Shown piece after piece: positions 14,995 to 23,976 of a stretch of DNA of 64,000 nt (position 1 is its first letter; each line of letters starts with the position of its first letter). The notes below the pieces were generated by a model. That model was not told the origin of the DNA. It did not search any database and saw nothing but the letters and a program-made list of their open reading frames with translations. Origin of the DNA: JAKLFA01 sp964450385 (lineage in GTDB: Bacteria > Omnitrophota > Gorgyraeia > Zapsychrales > JANLHA01); assembly GCA_964450385.1 (NCBI GenBank), contig CAYVEC010000009.1, forward strand, positions 3,942 through 67,941, read 5' to 3'. The position numbers were made by a program, and so were the translations under genes.

Positions 14995-16893
14995 CTACAT
15001 CCGGGCCGCGCGGCGTTCAAGACTCTTTTTTCTCAGATAGACCATCAAGATCGAGATCGCGGCCGGCGTCACCCCCGAGATCCGATGGGCCTGGCCGAGC
15101 GTCCTCGGGCCAAAGGCCGCGAGCTTCTGCTGGATCTCGATCGACAACCCCGGGACGCGCGAATAATCGATTTCCGGCGGAAGAACAATATTTTCAATAT
15201 GCCGAAACCTCTCAATATCCCGCAGTTGACGCTGAATAAATCCCTCATACTTGATCTCATATTCAACCTGCTCAATCATACACCGCTCGCTTGAGCCCAG
15301 CCCCGCCCCTAAATCCCGAAGAAATTCATAATCCACCTCCGGCCGCTTGAGGATATCCGCGAGCGAGACAAGCGATGTCAGCCGCCTGCTGTGGCGCGAC
15401 TCAAGCAGTCGGCTCACCTGCTGGCCCTCCTCAGACGATGGGTAAATCATCGTCGAACGGAGACGCGCGATCTCGGTCTGAATCGCGCGGTACTTTGCCT
15501 CCACGCGGCCGAGCTCATTTTCAGAAACAAGACCGAAGGCCCGGGCATACGGGGCCATCCGGAGATCCGCGTTATCCTCACGAACGATCAAACGATATTC
15601 CACCCGTGAGGTGAACATCCGATACGGCTCCTCGGTCCCTTTCGTCGTCAGGTCATCGATCAGAACTCCGATATACGATTCATCCCGGCCGAGAACAAAA
15701 AACGGCTTCCCCTGAACCACGAGGGCCGCGTTGATCCCCGCAACGATCCCCTGGGCCGCGGCCTCTTCATATCCCGTGGTCCCGTTCACCTGCCCGGCCA
15801 AGAACAATCCCTGGATCTGTTTTGTCCCAAGGTCTGCCCGGATCTGCGTCGGCGGAATCGCCCCGTGCTCGATCGAATAACCCGGCCGGACCATCTCGGC
15901 CTGTTCGAGGCCGGGGATCGACCGGACCATCTCAAGCTGAACATCCTCGGGCAGCCCCGTTGAGATCCCGTTTGGATAATACTCCTCTGTATCCAGGCCC
16001 TCGGGCTCCAGGAAAACATGATGGGTGAGCTTATCCGGAAATTTTTTTAATTTGTCCTCGATCGACGGGCAATACCGCACACCAGTCGCATGGATCTGGC
16101 CCGAATACATCGGAGAAAGATGAAAGTTCGCCCGAATGATCTCGTGGGTCCGCTCTGACGTCTGGGTAATAAAGCAGGGCCGACGGAGCACCTCATCCGG
16201 AAGACGCGCGGTTCGGAACGAAAACGGCACCGGATGGGGGTCAGAGTGCTGGACCTGCATCCGGGAAAAATCGATCGTGCGCCCGTCAAGCCGCGGCGGA
16301 GTCCCGGTCTTAAAATAAACGACCTCGAGTCCGAGCTCGGCAAGGTTGTCTGTCAGTCTCACCGAGGCCCGTTCCCCAATACGGCCACCCTCGATGATTT
16401 TCGGTCCGATATGCATCCGTCCCCGAAGAAATGTCCCGGCAGCCAGGACAACCGTCCTCGCCGCGACAGCAGCACCTTCCTCGATCCGGACACCAGAAAC
16501 ACGGCCGTTCTTGACGATGATCTCGTCGACCATGGCCTCGATCACCTGGAGCCGTTCCTGCCGATCAACGACCCTCTGCATGTATTCCTTATACCGACGG
16601 CGATCGGATTGGCACCGCGATGAACGGACCGCCTGACCCTTCGAAGAATTAAGCTGGCGAAACTGGAGCCCCGTCGCATCGGCGGCCAGCGCCATCTCGC
16701 CGCCTAAGGCATCGATCTCTTTGACGAGCTGCCCCTTCCCGACACCTCCGATCGCCGGATTACAGCTCATCTCTCCGATCGTTCGACGATCCAGGACGAT
16801 CATCGCGGTCGCGCACCCCATCCGCGCGGCCGCGAGCGCTGCCTCAATACCGGCATGACCCCCGCCGATCACTATGACATCAAACTCGCGCAC
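14995..16893 (-). CDS. mnmG: tRNA uridine-34 carboxymethylaminomethyl-modifying enzyme MnmG (GidA)
   Basis: A 632-residue FAD enzyme that with MnmE modifies the wobble uridine of several tRNAs. N-terminal FAD motif VIVIGGGHAGIEAALAAARM, then MSCNPAIGGVGKGQLVKEID and FLAGQVNGTTGYEEAAAQG, are diagnostic; the C-terminal helical domain ends at KKSLERRAARM. GTG at 16893 is preferred (AGGTGGG upstream, normal family length), not the in-frame ATG at 16977. mnmE lies 12 kb away in this window. Confidence 0.97.
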   Translation of the reverse strand: MREFDVIVIGGGHAGIEAALAAARMGCATAMIVLDRRTIGEMSCNPAIGGVGKGQLVKEIDALGGEMALAADATGLQFRQLNSSKGQAVRSSRCQSDRRRYKEYMQRVVDRQERLQVIEAMVDEIIVKNGRVSGVRIEEGAAVAARTVVLAAGTFLRGRMHIGPKIIEGGRIGERASVRLTDNLAELGLEVVYFKTGTPPRLDGRTIDFSRMQVQHSDPHPVPFSFRTARLPDEVLRRPCFITQTSERTHEIIRANFHLSPMYSGQIHATGVRYCPSIEDKLKKFPDKLTHHVFLEPEGLDTEEYYPNGISTGLPEDVQLEMVRSIPGLEQAEMVRPGYSIEHGAIPPTQIRADLGTKQIQGLFLAGQVNGTTGYEEAAAQGIVAGINAALVVQGKPFFVLGRDESYIGVLIDDLTTKGTEEPYRMFTSRVEYRLIVREDNADLRMAPYARAFGLVSENELGRVEAKYRAIQTEIARLRSTMIYPSSEEGQQVSRLLESRHSRRLTSLVSLADILKRPEVDYEFLRDLGAGLGSSERCMIEQVEYEIKYEGFIQRQLRDIERFRHIENIVLPPEIDYSRVPGLSIEIQQKLAAFGPRTLGQAHRISGVTPAAISILMVYLRKKSLERRAARM

Positions 16894-16927
16894 GGAATCC
16901 CACCTCTGCCCCTGCACAGGCGTTCTT

Positions 16928-17110
16928 TTATTGTTTATTTTTTCGATGACGGGAAAGAATGAAGAACGAATTGACAACCGAAAAGAGAAGGAAAAAAACC
17001 GCCAGGAGATTCAGATCCTCATATTCAAAGTTGGTGAATGTCGTTGACAAGACAAAAACGATCGTTAACATCCACATCAGATACATGATGATCCTGACGA
17101 ATCTGCCCAT
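16928..17110 (-). CDS. Small two-helix membrane protein, unknown
   Basis: A 60-residue protein from ATG 17110 (GGGGGG upstream). It has two hydrophobic stretches (IIMYLMWMLTIVFVLSTTF and LLAVFFLLFSVVNSFFIL) joined by NFEYEDLN and a basic tail SRHRKNKQ, so a membrane hairpin with cytoplasmic ends is likely. It is the first gene after a strong promoter and lies just upstream of mnmG. I do not recognise the family. Confidence 0.6.
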   Translation of the reverse strand: MGRFVRIIMYLMWMLTIVFVLSTTFTNFEYEDLNLLAVFFLLFSVVNSFFILSRHRKNKQ

Positions 17111-17154
17111 CACACATCCCCCCACACCCTTCCTCAGCCATCGCGCACATGCCT

Positions 17155-17183
17155 ACTCTACTGATAAAATCCGATTTTGTCAA
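17155..17183 (-). promoter_or_regulatory. Sigma-70 promoter of the mnmG-cysK unit
   Basis: On the minus strand: TTGACA (17183-17178), 17-nt spacer, TAGAGT (17160-17155). The spacer side contains the palindrome AAAATCGGATTTT. The leader to ATG 17110 is about 38 nt. A GC-rich inverted repeat (GCCCC...GGGGC) sits between this promoter and the lacI-type stop codon and may end the upstream transcript. Confidence 0.7.
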
Positions 17184-17204
17184 TACGGCCCCAGCCGACG
17201 GGGC

Positions 17205-18224
17205 TCAGGCCCGTGATGGGTCGATCTGAGCGCAAGAATCACGGATCACCAGCTCAGGAACCAGGACCTTTTGGAAGGGTTGTTTCTCTTTGCCGACAAC
17301 AAGACTGTTTAAAACGCGGACGGCCTCCTCGGCCATCTGAAAGAGCGGCTGATGAACCGTGGTGAGGGCCACCGACCCGTAGAGGGCCCCGGGATTATCG
17401 TCAAACCCCACCACGGAGATGTCCTGAGGGACCCGCAAACCATGCTCCGTGATGACGGCGATCGCCTCAAGGGCCATATCATCCGAGGCTGCAAAGATCG
17501 CCGTCGGCCGCTTTGCGAGCTCAAGGAATTTTTCAGTGGCCAGCCGCGCGCTCCGCCGGGAATAATCGCCCTCCTGACAAAAATCAGCCGAGCAATCGAT
17601 CCCGGCCTCAAGGGCCGCGGCGCGAAACCCCTCAAGCCGATGCCGGCCCGATTGGGTCTGCAGGTTTCCGGTGATCGTCGCAATCCGCCGATGCCCGAGC
17701 CCTAAGAGATAATTCGCGACGATGCTTCCTCCCGCCACATTATCGATCCCGATGTAATTGATCGACGGGTCCTCTTCAACAATATTGTTGATCACCATGC
17801 ACGGCACGCCCGCGGCCAACGCGGCCTTGATCTGCCGGCGGTTCTCGATGATGTCGGCAAAGACAACCCCGCCGACGCTCCGGGTGTTCAGATCATTAAA
17901 CCCGTTGGTGATATGAAAAACAAGGTCAAGCCGAAGGGTCTCACAGGCATGACCGACCCCGCGGATCAATTCAACCGCGTAATACGAATAAAAAATGCCC
18001 GGATAGCCGGGCATTACGAATCCGATCGAATTGTTAAGTCCCCGGGCGAGCCGCTGGGCGCTCGCATCAGGCTCATAGTGCAAGGCTGCGATGGCCTCTT
18101 CAACACGGGCCTGATTCTTCGGACTCACCGTCGATACATGATTGATGACGCGTGAGACCGTCGTGATCGACACGCCGGCCCGCTTGGCCACATCCTCAAT
18201 GCTCACCTTGCGCCGTGTGTTCAT
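17205..18224 (-). CDS. LacI/GalR-family transcriptional regulator
   Basis: A 339-residue regulator: N-terminal LacI helix-turn-helix (SIEDVAKRAGVSITTVSRVI, residues ~8-27) and hinge helix (ASAQRLARGL), then a periplasmic-binding-protein-like ligand domain (AIFAASDDMALEAIAVITEH, ISVVGFDDNP). It probably controls the adjacent carbohydrate genes up to the ABC transporter at 27.2 kb by sensing a sugar. I could not identify its operator: no convincing LacI-type palindrome was found near the promoters at 21.4 or 27.3 kb. Confidence 0.92.
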   Translation of the reverse strand: MNTRRKVSIEDVAKRAGVSITTVSRVINHVSTVSPKNQARVEEAIAALHYEPDASAQRLARGLNNSIGFVMPGYPGIFYSYYAVELIRGVGHACETLRLDLVFHITNGFNDLNTRSVGGVVFADIIENRRQIKAALAAGVPCMVINNIVEEDPSINYIGIDNVAGGSIVANYLLGLGHRRIATITGNLQTQSGRHRLEGFRAAALEAGIDCSADFCQEGDYSRRSARLATEKFLELAKRPTAIFAASDDMALEAIAVITEHGLRVPQDISVVGFDDNPGALYGSVALTTVHQPLFQMAEEAVRVLNSLVVGKEKQPFQKVLVPELVIRDSCAQIDPSRA

Positions 18225-18240
18225 CCAGGCTCCCTAAAGG

Positions 18241-19491
18241 TTATCGAACCGCGTCACCGACCTGAATATCGGCAACCTTGCTAATAATATCCGCGGCCGC
18301 AATATCCTTACGAATCTGGATGACCTCTAGGCCGGCCACATATTCCGCCCCGCGATAGACGTTCAGGGTGTCCCCGAGCTTGATCCCCGATCCCTCACCG
18401 ACATCGATGATCACGAAATTGTTCTGCTGATTCACCGAAAGGACATTCCCGTCGAGCCCAGGGGCCGCGGATGCGCCGTCCTTGGCAGCCGCGCCTGACG
18501 AGACAACGATCGGGGTCAGCTCGACCTTGTTCGCCCTGGCCTCAGGCTTCATGGCCTCATTGATGCTCTTCTTCAAATCCCAGATCTCATCGATCCGCCC
18601 CTGGATCACGTTCTCGGTCTCAAGAAGCCTCTTTTCAATCGACTTCTTCTCATCCTGGATCCGGACAATGCTCTTTTCAAGGGCGATCTTCGTCGAGGTC
18701 AACTGCTTCATCTGCTCGCGCAGGATATCGTTCTCCTCATTGATCTTGATCATCCGGTCGTTAAGAAATTTCTTGTCGTTCTGGGCCCGGGCAAGTTCCA
18801 GGGACAGGCTGTCCGAAAGGTCCTTGCCGTATTTGATCTGACGCTGAATCTCATCCTTCTCATTGGCCAGTTTGCTGATCTCGAGCTGAAGGTCCGAATT
18901 TTTCTTCTTAAGTTCCGTGACCGACACCGCCCCGTCGGCAATCTGGGTCTTAAGCTTCTCGACCTCGAGCTCAAGGGCCGCCTTATCCTTCAGGACCTGG
19001 GCCCAAAAGACATCGTCCGAAGCATCCGCCATGCCCGGCGCCTTCTTGGCCCCCTCGGCAGGCTGATCGGCTGGCACCTCGGGTTCAATATATTTATAGA
19101 CGATCGTTTCCTTCGGCTGCTCAGCGATCTTGGCCAAGAGTCCCTCACGCTCCTGCGTTAAATTATTCACCCGCTGCTGCCACTCGTCCCTCTCGCGGGT
19201 CAGGGCCTCGACCTGCTTCTTGATCCCCTCTACATCGATCGACTCGAATGCCTTCAGGCGCTCCGCAAGCTCATTCTTTGCTGTTTCAACAACGGCGAGC
19301 TGTTCCTGGGCCTGTTTCGTGTTCTCGATATACGTTTTTTCGCGTTGATAGAACTGATCGATCTGCGACGAGAGGTCAGCAGCCTTTCGGTCCGCCCCCT
19401 GTTTCCCCGCGGCCATCACAAAGGCAAAGGCCAGGGACAGCACGATCATGCCGACCAAGACGATAATAGTTATTTTCGCGGTTTTGGACAT
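18241..19491 (-). CDS. Membrane-anchored long coiled-coil protein
   Basis: A 416-residue protein with one N-terminal membrane helix (IIVLVGMIVLSLAFAFVMAA), a long charged heptad-rich region (residues ~40-310), a short low-complexity linker, and a compact C-terminal domain with NFVIIDVGEGSGIKLGDTLN and IQVGDAVR, resembling the small beta-rich domain found at the end of similar envelope coiled-coil proteins. ATG 19491 follows AGGAG; the longer frame has no ribosome site. It is probably a periplasm-spanning or scaffold protein. It has its own promoter (19605-19633). Confidence 0.75.
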   Translation of the reverse strand: MSKTAKITIIVLVGMIVLSLAFAFVMAAGKQGADRKAADLSSQIDQFYQREKTYIENTKQAQEQLAVVETAKNELAERLKAFESIDVEGIKKQVEALTRERDEWQQRVNNLTQEREGLLAKIAEQPKETIVYKYIEPEVPADQPAEGAKKAPGMADASDDVFWAQVLKDKAALELEVEKLKTQIADGAVSVTELKKKNSDLQLEISKLANEKDEIQRQIKYGKDLSDSLSLELARAQNDKKFLNDRMIKINEENDILREQMKQLTSTKIALEKSIVRIQDEKKSIEKRLLETENVIQGRIDEIWDLKKSINEAMKPEARANKVELTPIVVSSGAAAKDGASAAPGLDGNVLSVNQQNNFVIIDVGEGSGIKLGDTLNVYRGAEYVAGLEVIQIRKDIAAADIISKVADIQVGDAVR

Positions 19492-19604
19492 GGCCCAATA
19501 ATCTCCTTTTAATCGAAAGAACCCGTTCCCTGTTCTTTTCGTGATCCTCGTCGGAAAGCGATCGCGCAAGACGCGCATCTTCATCAACAGAGTAAGCTAC
19601 TATG

Positions 19605-19633
19605 ACTATAACAAAGTGAGTTTGACAATACAA
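19605..19633 (-). promoter_or_regulatory. Promoter of the coiled-coil gene
   Basis: Minus strand TTGTAT (19633-19628), 17-nt spacer, TATAGT (19610-19605). It leaves a leader of roughly 107 nt before ATG 19491, with no structure I recognise. Confidence 0.55.
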
Positions 19634-19741
19634 GAAAAAAAGCAATAAATTGATGGGGCAGAAAGTTTTGCGTTCATGCGGAGGGCGGCAATCCGGCCGT
19701 GCTTGCTCACAACGACACGGCCGGGAACGCCACCATAGAAA

Positions 19742-20386
19742 TTATTCGTAGCGAATATCGTCCAGATAAAACGTGCAGCCGCTCGGATTCACCTTAGCGT
19801 TGGTGGTCCAGGAGAATCCGCCGCTGATATATGAAAGGTCCTTGCCGCGAAGGTCGATGGTGTACTCGCGCCACTCCTTAGTGAGGATAACCGGGCCGAT
19901 CATCGCCGAATCCGTGTCCGGGAAATCACCGCTGACCCCGCCGATCGAGATCTCCTCGATCCGCTCGCCGCCCTGTTCCCCCCTGGCCCAGAACGTCAGC
20001 TTCTGGGCGCCTGTCAGGTCGAACCCGCCTTTTCGCGAACCCCAATTATTCGCCGGATTCAGCCAAAAGATCCCGGCCCACCCCGCGTCATTTTGAGAGC
20101 ATTCCGTATCATACACAATCTTGATACACGAACTCCCCTCATAACACCCGGCCTGCCAGACATCCGAGATCGTCAGACAATTCCCGTTCGGCATAAAACC
20201 CGATGGGACAAAATGATTTTCCCGCGTTCCCTTGTCCTTGAACACCAAAAATGGATTAAACGACGACCCCTGGTCCTCGGCCTCAACCGTGGCATTCACC
20301 GCCGGAGCTGCCGCCTTCTCTGAACGGCCGCACCCAGCCACCATAATCACGCACCACACCATAACAACCCCTAATCGAATCTTCAT
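19742..20386 (-). CDS. Lipoprotein with carbohydrate-binding-like (galactose-binding fold) domain
   Basis: A 214-residue protein starting MKIRLGVVMVWCVIMVAGCG, with a lipobox ending at the cysteine, so a lipid-anchored envelope protein. The mature part looks like a single jelly-roll module of the kind seen in CBM families near glycoside hydrolases: AGWAGIFWLNPANNWGSRKG, GAQKLTFWARGEQGGE, EWREYTIDLRGKDLSYISGG and a final TFYLDDIRYE. It probably binds polysaccharide at the cell surface or periplasm. ATG 20386 follows GGGGGAG. It sits in the sugar-use island, downstream of the repeat protein. Confidence 0.65.
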   Translation of the reverse strand: MKIRLGVVMVWCVIMVAGCGRSEKAAAPAVNATVEAEDQGSSFNPFLVFKDKGTRENHFVPSGFMPNGNCLTISDVWQAGCYEGSSCIKIVYDTECSQNDAGWAGIFWLNPANNWGSRKGGFDLTGAQKLTFWARGEQGGERIEEISIGGVSGDFPDTDSAMIGPVILTKEWREYTIDLRGKDLSYISGGFSWTTNAKVNPSGCTFYLDDIRYE

Positions 20387-20453
20387 GCGCTCCCCCATCC
20401 CTTGTTAACCCGGCTAACGTGACACCTTCCCCCCTGCCACGGTTCTCATGACA

Positions 20454-20483
20454 GGGTCCCCAGGCGTTGCCGCCTGAGGACCC
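20454..20483 (-). other. Strong intercistronic hairpin
   Basis: A 13-position stem with one mismatch around a 4-nt loop (GGGTCC.CAGGCG pairing with CGCCTG.GGACCC) in the 130-bp gap between the repeat-protein gene and the CBM-like lipoprotein gene. No U-tract follows on the minus strand, so it is more likely an mRNA-stability or processing element than a Rho-independent terminator. Confidence 0.55.
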
Positions 20484-20516
20484 GTCCTTGATCTTTTGGC
20501 CCGATCACGACCTCAC

Positions 20517-21368
20517 TTACTGGGCCATCTCTGCTAATTTATTTTCCGCTGCTTCGGAAGGCTTCCAGAACCAACCATTGGTATCCCAACATTGCGCAAA
20601 ATAAAACTCATCAACAAGCTTCTTGTAGGCGTCCGCGGCCTTGACCGGATCACCCGCCTTGCTGTAGGCCTCACCAAGAACGAACAACGAGGTCCCGACA
20701 TCATTAAGTGCCCAATACGTAAAAATCTTTTCATTGGACTCCCACGGGAATTCCGTCAACGAGGCCTGCATCTCTTTGGCCTTTTCTTCATACAGCTCTA
20801 AGGCCTTCGCAACATACGCCTTAACCGCTGCGAGATCATCCGCGGCCAAAGCCTGCCAGGCCTTCGTCACTAACGTCGATGAGCGATAATCGCCGAAATC
20901 AATCGTTGAGCCGCCCGCGATCATCTGGACCTTTTCCTTCGCGGCCTCGGCAGGTTTCCAAAACCAGCCGCCCGCGTCCCAACATTGACCATAGGTGAAT
21001 TCATTGGTCACCTTTTGGTACGCGACCTTGGCCTGCTCCATCATGCCCGCGGCACGATAGGCCTCACCCTGAATGTAATATGCGGTCGCCACATCATTGA
21101 GCGCCCAATAGGCAAAGACCTCATCATTGGTGCCGGTAGCATACCCCTGAAGCCCCTCCTGCATCTTTTTGGCCTGCGCCTCGTAGAGCTCAAAACACTT
21201 ATTGGTATACGCCAAGACTCCGTCCATATCGTTAGCGGCCAAGGCCTGCCAGGCTTTGCTCACCAAGGTGGCTGAACGATAATCGCCAAAATTATAGGCA
21301 TGGACTGTTGAACACGCCATGAACAACCCTGCGGCTGCGATCATGGTCCCCACTACGAACTTCTTCAT
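20517..21368 (-). CDS. Secreted protein with two copies of a WDxxGWFW helical module
   Basis: A 283-residue exported protein (signal peptide MKKFVVGTMIAAAGLFMACS, ending near TVHA). The mature part is two ~125-residue repeats, each starting FGDYRS(A/S)TLV(S/T)KAWQALAA and ending QCWD(A/T)(G/N)GWFWKP(A/S)EAAE. The helical middle resembles TPR segments (GEAY..AG....A..AYKK). One more copy is found in the glycosidase encoded just upstream, so the module probably has a shared role such as complex formation or glycan handling. ATG 21368 has GGGAGGAAG upstream. The cysteine in the signal could make it a lipoprotein, but STVHA suits signal peptidase I better. Confidence 0.7.
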   Translation of the reverse strand: MKKFVVGTMIAAAGLFMACSTVHAYNFGDYRSATLVSKAWQALAANDMDGVLAYTNKCFELYEAQAKKMQEGLQGYATGTNDEVFAYWALNDVATAYYIQGEAYRAAGMMEQAKVAYQKVTNEFTYGQCWDAGGWFWKPAEAAKEKVQMIAGGSTIDFGDYRSSTLVTKAWQALAADDLAAVKAYVAKALELYEEKAKEMQASLTEFPWESNEKIFTYWALNDVGTSLFVLGEAYSKAGDPVKAADAYKKLVDEFYFAQCWDTNGWFWKPSEAAENKLAEMAQ

Positions 21369-21433
21369 ACGACTTCCTCCCTTCATGGATTGCAAATGAT
21401 TGCCCTTAGAAAGACTGATACGACTGTTGAGAT

Positions 21434-21463
21434 AGTATAACATTTATATAGCCCTTTTGACAA
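21434..21463 (-). promoter_or_regulatory. Promoter of the repeat-protein gene
   Basis: Minus strand TTGTCA (21463-21458), 18-nt spacer, TATACT (21439-21434), overlapping the end of the upstream glycosidase region. The leader is about 60 nt. It may give extra expression of the binding proteins relative to the transporter genes. Confidence 0.6.
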
Positions 21464-21470
21464 GGTGGCG

Positions 21471-23960
21471 CTATTTTGATCCCCGTTCCTTGATCATTTT
21501 AAGGCTCCCCGCCATGAGCGCCCCAACGACAAGAATCCCAAGCCCCAGGGCAAGGGGTTTGCCCTGGCCATTGCGCCTCTCCCCCCGCCACATCTCCTCA
21601 TAGGCAAAATACGACTCCCGCAACTGCCGCAGAAACGGGCTCTTCTTGCCATTGCCCTGGCCGATGAGGCCGAACCATTCCTCATAATAAAACCCACCGG
21701 GAAAGGGCCCGATCGCATCCGACTTCCGGTCATGATAAAACGGTTCGTAATTTTTCCACCACTCATCCATCCATTCAAAAACCACACCCCCCAGGGCGTT
21801 CCCCACCCCATCGGACGTGCCGGCAAGGTTCGACTGAATATCAAGCCAATTGCCCCGATGATACAAGGCCTGGGCATGCTCGCCTTCACTCAGGGTCATG
21901 TGACGGGCGTAGGCCGGAGCGCCGAATTCCGTAATGAACGCCGGTTTCCCCGTCGCGTCCTGAACCTGCTCCCAAAACGCGCCGAACCCATAATCCCCGC
22001 GATACACATTCGCGGCAAAGATATCGATATCCGGGGTGTGCCGGGCAAAGACATCGAGATACAGGGTGTCCCCATTACAGAGGGCCACGGGATGGTTCGG
22101 ATCGATCTCCTTGATCATCCGCGCCACGTCATTCGCGAATTTAAAATAGGCCTCCGGCTTCTTATCGGCATTCGAGGCCACCCCATAATTGTTCTCGTTG
22201 CCCAAGAGCCACAAAAGAATGTAGGGCTCATCTTTGAATTCATTCACCATCCTCCGGACCGAGGCCTTCATATTTTCCTGGTGTTCGGGATTCTCATAGT
22301 CGGTCCCCTCAAACCAAGACGCCCCGGACCCCAAGGTATATTTCCCCAGAAAATCCCCGAGAATGACCATCGTCCCATGCTCCTCATACATCTTCCGGAG
22401 GATCGCCTTGTCCGGGAACATCGGCTGATGATATTCACGGATCGTATTGACCCCCAGGTCCTTCATTAATCGGAAATCCCCGACGGCAGGCTCATCCGGA
22501 TCCTGCTCATTGTTCCGGTTCTTGTCCACCCAGGCGTCATACGGGCCATCGGCAAGCCCATTATTATTCGTGTCCTCGCGCATCCACGATACAAGCGTCC
22601 CCTTGTCCGGACTCTGGCCGACCTTGGTCGGAGCGTACGTCATGCCGCGGATGACAAAAGGCTCGTCATTCACGAGGAGCTGCCAATGACCATTCTGATA
22701 CTGAACGAGCCGCACGCGCCCCTTGCCTAACGCCCGCTTCACCCGGCCGAAACGGACCTTTTTCTTAAAGGCGGCACCGATCTGCGCCCGCCAAACATCC
22801 CATCCGGTTTTTTTATAGATGACCCCAGGATAGGTGCTGATCTCATCATTGCTGATGTCATTGTCAAACCCGTTCTTCACCTGACACCGCATCCACTTCA
22901 CCCCGAGCCCGAGTTCAGGATAAAAACGGACAATGTGTTTAATCTTGCCGATCGCCGCTTGGGCCGGATACCAGGGCGTATGCCAATTGGTCCAGGCGAC
23001 CGTTTTGGGGAAATGGATCACGATCGCATGATAGGCCTTAAGGGCCTCATGAATCATCCCGGCCTTTTCAAAGGTCATCCCGATATAAAAAAGACGCACC
23101 CCCCAGGGCTCCTTGGCGACAGCCCACTTAAAAAAGGCCGCCTCAAGGTCATCGGTAAAAATAAAATCCCAGTGCGACCCTTCGAGCCGCCCCTCGTCAA
23201 GGGCCTTTTTATACGCCGGATTCTTCAGGACCGATGAGGTGTCAGGATAGATCCCTTCGCCAACGGCATTTTTCAACCCAACCGGATCCGTAATGTGATA
23301 GACATATTGGTCCGTCCCCACGTTCTCGAAGGTCCCATACCGTCGATAATCAATCACCTGCTCTGTCCCGGGATGCTCACGATTCGGGAGCAGACGGATC
23401 CGCGTCGGGCTCACATCCTCGACATGCTCCGTCACCTCGCCGAGGATCACATTAATGCTGTCCTGGCTCTTCTCAGCGATCGACCAAAACCACCCCCGAG
23501 GGTCCCAGGCCCGCGCGTACGGGTACTCAGCGATCAGTTTGCGAAAGGCATCGACGGCCTCTTCGGTCCGGCCATAATTCATCAGGGCCTCGGCCTGAAC
23601 GAAAAAGATCGTCGCGAGGTCATTGAGGATCTGGTATTCCGCGTGCTGTGCCGTCGGAGGGAAATCCGTGAGCCCGGCCTGAAGCTCCTGCGCCTTGCTG
23701 CCGTAGAGCATCCGAGCCTCCTCGACCAATTGTTTAAGTTCGTCGAGTTTTCCCTGAGCCGATAACGCCCAGGCCTGGCGGACCAGTTCCGACGTCTCTT
23801 TGCCCGCGACCTGACCGCGCCCCTGCGTGACCACGACCGGAGCCGCATCGCCCCTCACCGTCTGAGACACCGTCTCCTCCGCCGAGCCCGACACGGGGCC
23901 AAGCGCCGCTCCGCCAAAAAGCAGAATCACTGCCGATAAAAAAATCGTAACTCCCCTCAC
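21471..23960 (-). CDS. Membrane-anchored GH2-type glycosidase with N-terminal WDxxGWFW module
   Basis: An 829-residue exported protein. Order: signal peptide (VTIFLSAVILLFGGAALG); a helical module ending AWDPRGWFWSIAEK, homologous to the repeats of the neighbouring protein; a beta-rich middle; a (beta/alpha)8 domain of the GH2/GH-A clan with FVIRGMTYAP, the acid/base glutamate in WLLGNENN and the nucleophile in AFITEFGA; and a C-terminal membrane helix (ALGLGILVVGALMAGSLKM) with basic tail. A Ca-binding-like insert with DTNNNGLADG and DKNRNNEQDPDE precedes the barrel. The substrate is unknown. GTG 23960 is chosen (AAGGGGGG upstream). It follows the permease genes of a sugar ABC transporter. 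Confidence 0.78.
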   Translation of the reverse strand: MRGVTIFLSAVILLFGGAALGPVSGSAEETVSQTVRGDAAPVVVTQGRGQVAGKETSELVRQAWALSAQGKLDELKQLVEEARMLYGSKAQELQAGLTDFPPTAQHAEYQILNDLATIFFVQAEALMNYGRTEEAVDAFRKLIAEYPYARAWDPRGWFWSIAEKSQDSINVILGEVTEHVEDVSPTRIRLLPNREHPGTEQVIDYRRYGTFENVGTDQYVYHITDPVGLKNAVGEGIYPDTSSVLKNPAYKKALDEGRLEGSHWDFIFTDDLEAAFFKWAVAKEPWGVRLFYIGMTFEKAGMIHEALKAYHAIVIHFPKTVAWTNWHTPWYPAQAAIGKIKHIVRFYPELGLGVKWMRCQVKNGFDNDISNDEISTYPGVIYKKTGWDVWRAQIGAAFKKKVRFGRVKRALGKGRVRLVQYQNGHWQLLVNDEPFVIRGMTYAPTKVGQSPDKGTLVSWMREDTNNNGLADGPYDAWVDKNRNNEQDPDEPAVGDFRLMKDLGVNTIREYHQPMFPDKAILRKMYEEHGTMVILGDFLGKYTLGSGASWFEGTDYENPEHQENMKASVRRMVNEFKDEPYILLWLLGNENNYGVASNADKKPEAYFKFANDVARMIKEIDPNHPVALCNGDTLYLDVFARHTPDIDIFAANVYRGDYGFGAFWEQVQDATGKPAFITEFGAPAYARHMTLSEGEHAQALYHRGNWLDIQSNLAGTSDGVGNALGGVVFEWMDEWWKNYEPFYHDRKSDAIGPFPGGFYYEEWFGLIGQGNGKKSPFLRQLRESYFAYEEMWRGERRNGQGKPLALGLGILVVGALMAGSLKMIKERGSK

Positions 23961-23976
23961 GCCGCCCCCCTTTTCA

